From NCBI GenBank assembly GCA_013375405.1, contig JABXJU010000078.1:1-17653 (forward strand): a stretch of DNA of 17,653 bases. Reading direction: 5' to 3'. Origin of the DNA: Candidatus Helarchaeota archaeon (lineage in GTDB: Archaea > Asgardarchaeota > Lokiarchaeia > Helarchaeales > HEL-GB-A). Below the pieces are notes generated by a model. The model was not told the origin of the DNA. It saw nothing but the letters and a program-made list of their open reading frames with translations, and made no database searches. A program made the translations under genes and the position numbers. This document shows, one piece after another, positions 15,571 through 17,653 of the stretch (position 1 is its first letter; each line of letters opens with the position of its first letter).

Positions 15571-16005
15571 TTGAGTTTATTAGAATTAAATGTTGGTGAT
15601 AAAAGATTTAGGGATACCCAAAAGTTACTTCTGTATGGCACATGCGTACCTGATCGCTATCCTGCTATTCTTAAAGAGTTCACAGAAGGCAGAACTCCCG
15701 TCCATGTTTGTTTGGAAGCCTTTCATATGGATCATGTCGGTTATAAGCTTGTAAATATTATTAAATATTCAAAAATTGAAGAATTGATTATCTTAACTAT
15801 AGATGGTAGTCCCCATTGCTATCAATTACATGCTTTAGGACAAGATATTAAACGCCATTTTACTTCAGAGGGCAAGGTTAAAATTTCTCATTTTGTTATC
15901 GAAAAAGGAGAGATACATGAAATTACTTACCAAACTATTACTGTGGCCCGCCATTTACATCGAGTACAAAAATTACTGGATGAAAAGAGTAATGCATCAA
16001 GTTGA
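15571..16005 (+). CDS. Conserved-looking hypothetical protein with a TIDGSPHCYQLH motif
   Basis: The 144-residue product begins with TTG; AAGGATG and GAAGAGAG-like purines lie within about 20 bases upstream. It reads as a compact alpha/beta protein with several likely conserved features: LLYGTCVPDRYPAILKEF, HVCLEAFHMDHVGY, a helix VNIIKYSKIE followed by a strand LIILTIDGSPHCYQLH, then KISHFVIEKGEIHE and a final helix TVARHLHRVQKLL. Conserved-looking Cys and His (C25, C47 and the H-C pair in SPHC) could bind a metal, but that is inference. I cannot place the family. It is separated from the HEAT gene by 208 bases and convergent with the NTF2-like gene. Confidence 0.65.
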   Translation: MSLLELNVGDKRFRDTQKLLLYGTCVPDRYPAILKEFTEGRTPVHVCLEAFHMDHVGYKLVNIIKYSKIEELIILTIDGSPHCYQLHALGQDIKRHFTSEGKVKISHFVIEKGEIHEITYQTITVARHLHRVQKLLDEKSNASS

Positions 16006-16060
16006 AAAAAGACTGCGTAATTATTCATTGAACTAATTAATTAAAAAATTGGAAAAAAAA

Positions 16061-16420
16061 TTACCAGCTACTGACATCGACACGCCATTCATCATTGTCT
16101 TCAGGATCTTTTCTGAGGGTTATTGGAACAGGCATACCGCTTTCATTTCCTTCTTTATCCAGACGATAGAAGAAAAATTTTTGGCGTGTTTCATTACTGT
16201 AGCGTTCATCTTTATTTTTGAATGAGTAAGACATCCCTTGCTCATCAATCCTCTTTCTACCAGTATTCCACCAATAATAAGGGCGTGATCCCTTTTTTTT
16301 AGCCTTTTTCCGGTGAATTTTTTTTATTGTTTTCAACCATTCCTCGAAATTATTTACTGTCAATAGTTGGTAGTGTAGAATTGCAATCTCTTTTGCATTC
16401 ATACCTGGTTTAACTGACAT
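16061..16420 (-). CDS. Predicted NTF2-like small protein
   Basis: The 119-residue product starts MSVKPGMNAKEIAILHYQLL, a helix of the type that opens NTF2/SnoaL-like folds (xAxxHYxLLxxNxFExW), and ends in a strand WRVDVSSW as many such domains do. The middle is very basic (KIHRKKAKKKGSRPYYWWNTGRK) and aromatic. The fold is inferred from these ends; the substrate or partner is unknown. ATG at 16420 follows GGAG by 11 bases, and TTTATAAAGG at 16481-16490 on this strand is a likely TATA box, so it seems transcribed separately from tatD, whose stop lies 78 bases upstream. An internal ATG at 16402 is an alternative start. Confidence 0.65.
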   Translation of the reverse strand: MSVKPGMNAKEIAILHYQLLTVNNFEEWLKTIKKIHRKKAKKKGSRPYYWWNTGRKRIDEQGMSYSFKNKDERYSNETRQKFFFYRLDKEGNESGMPVPITLRKDPEDNDEWRVDVSSW

Positions 16421-16480
16421 AGAGCTTTATACTCCATTAATTATTCTAAAAATTATTGGTAATAGAAGGTTAGTTTATTT

Positions 16481-16490
16481 CCTTTATAAA
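16481..16490 (-). promoter_or_regulatory. Probable TATA box for the NTF2-like gene
   Basis: On the reverse strand this reads TTTATAAAGG in an A/T-rich purine context, about 60 bases before the ATG at 16420. It falls in the gap just after the tatD stop. Confidence 0.35.
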
Positions 16491-16498
16491 AAGTTTTA

Positions 16499-17263
16499 TC
16501 ATTTCATCCTTTCATCAAGCCGGTAAAAGTTCCTTGCGTTTGCAGTCGTCTTTTTTGCCACTTCTTCTAATGTAGTTGATTTTATTTCCGCAATTTTTTG
16601 AGCACTTATCTGAATATTGGCGGGTTCATTTCGTTTTTTTCGGATAGGTGACAAATAGGGTGCATCGGTTTCTAATAGCATCTGATCGAGCGGTACGATT
16701 CTCGCCATCATCTGATGCACTTTCCTGTTTGCGACTGATGTCGGAACTGATATAAGCCATTTATTCTTGAGAACGCGTTTAGCCTCGAGCTCATTACCAC
16801 TAAAACAATGCATAAGGACATTTTCGGCATTATTTTCTTCCAATATTTCAATAGTATCAGTCTGTGCATCCCTTGCATGAATTATTATAGGTTTTTCAAG
16901 TTTTTTTGCAAGATCAATGAAAAATTTTAGAGCTTCTTTCTGTTGCTCCCGTTGATTTTCTTCTTTTACCCAATGATAATCGAGCCCAACCTCTCCGATG
17001 GCTACGATCTCTGTTTTATATTTTTCAATCAATTTGGTTATGGTCTTGACACTTTGGGTATTTACGCCTGGTGGATGTAAGCCTAACGCCCAGAAAACAT
17101 AATTTGGATATCGGGCCACGATGTTTTTTACTTTTTGGATAGAAGCTGATATGCTTGAAGTTATAATTGCTTCGATATCATGCTTTTTGGCATTTTGAAT
17201 TACATAAGGGATATCGTTCTTGAACCATTTCGCATCTAAATGACAATGGCTATCAATTAACAT
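16499..17263 (-). CDS. tatD: TatD-family metal-dependent hydrolase (DNase)
   Basis: The 254-residue protein has all TatD metal-site motifs: DSHCHLD at 4-10, GLHPP at 61-65, IGEVGLDY at 89-96 (E91), PIIIHARDAQ at 125-134 (H129), LMHCFSG at 150-156 (H152), and LETDAPYLSP at 197-206 (D200). The fold is a TIM barrel with a two-metal site. Family members are 3'-5' DNases with proofreading-like or repair roles, and some act on D-aminoacyl substrates, so DNA repair is a family-level inference. Length is normal (about 255-265). The ATG is preceded by GAGG about 9 bases upstream. It lies about 150 bases downstream of the transposase stop on the same strand. Confidence 0.93.
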   Translation of the reverse strand: MLIDSHCHLDAKWFKNDIPYVIQNAKKHDIEAIITSSISASIQKVKNIVARYPNYVFWALGLHPPGVNTQSVKTITKLIEKYKTEIVAIGEVGLDYHWVKEENQREQQKEALKFFIDLAKKLEKPIIIHARDAQTDTIEILEENNAENVLMHCFSGNELEAKRVLKNKWLISVPTSVANRKVHQMMARIVPLDQMLLETDAPYLSPIRKKRNEPANIQISAQKIAEIKSTTLEEVAKKTTANARNFYRLDERMK

Positions 17264-17415
17264 AATTCAACCTCAAAATTCTATGTGTTTTCATCAATTA
17301 ACTCATTAAAATCTTACCTAAAATTTAGCTTGAGTTAAAATTCTTTTTTTGCCGACAAAATCTACACGCTTTCCGACTTTAAATTTTTCGAGCCAAACCA
17401 ATTTTATGTCGGGAG

Positions 17416-17653
17416 CTAATGTTGGAAGTATTTCGGAGACCGGAGGGCTTCGGGAACTCCTAATCGGAGAGATGTAAGAGCGATGATGAGCATGCAGAGG
17501 CATTTTATGGCGACATATTTCTGGATATTCTGCAATCCCATTAATTTGTGGGATTCCAAGAACAGGTCTTTCTTCAATGTTGCGAATTGTTGTTCGCTTG
17601 CAACTCGCTTATGATAATACTTTTTATATTCTTTTTCATCTCTTAAAACGAGA
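17416..17653 (-). mobile_element. C-terminal end of an IS4-superfamily DDE transposase, cut by the right edge
   Basis: Reading the reverse strand from the edge gives about 79 residues with no stop until TAG at 17416-17418: VLRDEKEYKKYYHKRVASEQ, QFATLKKDLFLESHKLMGLQ, NIQKYVAIKCLCMLIIALTS, then RLGVPEALRSPKYFQH. The segment contains the Y-2-R-3-E-6-K signature of IS4-type (DDE_Tnp_1) transposases, where the E is the third catalytic acid: Y-HK-R-VAS-E-QQFATL-K. The GLxNIxKYVxIKC helix and the RLGxPE...RS tail are also typical. The N-terminal part with the two catalytic Asp lies outside the window. The element's left-hand end (its inverted repeat) should lie between 17264 and 17415, but without the other end I cannot define it. 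The frame is intact over what is visible, so the gene could be active. Confidence 0.82.

Noticed and set aside
17318..17503. Open frame on the reverse strand beginning MPLHAHHRSYISPIR.
   Set aside because: It overlaps the transposase frame in another register and its codons follow from that gene; the transposase reading has family motifs and this one has none.

Overview
The window is AT-rich archaeal chromosome. The archaeal assignment rests on a clamp-loader pair (RfcS and RfcL), the zinc-ribbon plus aEF1-beta gene pair, a geranylgeranyl-reductase family flavoprotein of the kind used for archaeal lipids, a two-domain Cdc48/VAT ATPase, and TATA-box-like promoters. A Roadblock/LC7 protein with a Q/P-rich tail and an FwdF-like polyferredoxin would fit an Asgard-type lineage, but nothing here is diagnostic and I leave the phylum open.

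Layout, left to right. 1-539 (-) is the N-terminal part of a four-helix membrane protein that runs off the left edge. 753-3102 (+) is a replication factor C locus. Its small-subunit gene is broken exactly at the Walker A loop, and the AAA+ domain downstream has also lost its Walker B acidic residues. The intact large-subunit gene follows 14 bases later and ends in a PIP-like motif. 3123-3592 (-) holds aEF1-beta and a 58-residue zinc-ribbon gene. 3684-4904 (-) is the flavoprotein reductase, divergent from an unknown small gene at 5066-5398. 5479-9034 (+) carries Cdc48, a small winged-helix protein and the Roadblock protein. 9102-10160 (+) is an AmrS-like radical SAM enzyme whose stop codon overlaps that of the convergent eight-cluster polyferredoxin (10157-11491, -). 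A thioredoxin-fold protein (-) follows, then a 425-base gene-poor gap with an unusual G-rich tract. 12442-13881 (+) has a cupin, a DUF2148-like cysteine protein and an unknown small protein. ThiD (-), a HEAT-repeat protein (+), an unknown protein (+), an NTF2-like protein (-) and TatD (-) come next. At the right edge is the C-terminal end of an IS4-superfamily transposase (-).

Most genes look like single transcription units with frequent strand switches. The clear adjacent same-strand pairs are RfcS-RfcL and the zinc ribbon with aEF1-beta. Most items are ordinary housekeeping functions. The most unusual feature is the small RFC gene: its P-loop is interrupted by a frame change plus about nine extra codons, its Walker B is degenerate, and the rest of the reading frame is well preserved. 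That pattern resembles a non-ATPase clamp-loader subunit caught in an unusual or decaying state, or a sequence error. I saw no tRNA, rRNA, CRISPR array or defence system, and no clear previously undescribed multi-gene system.
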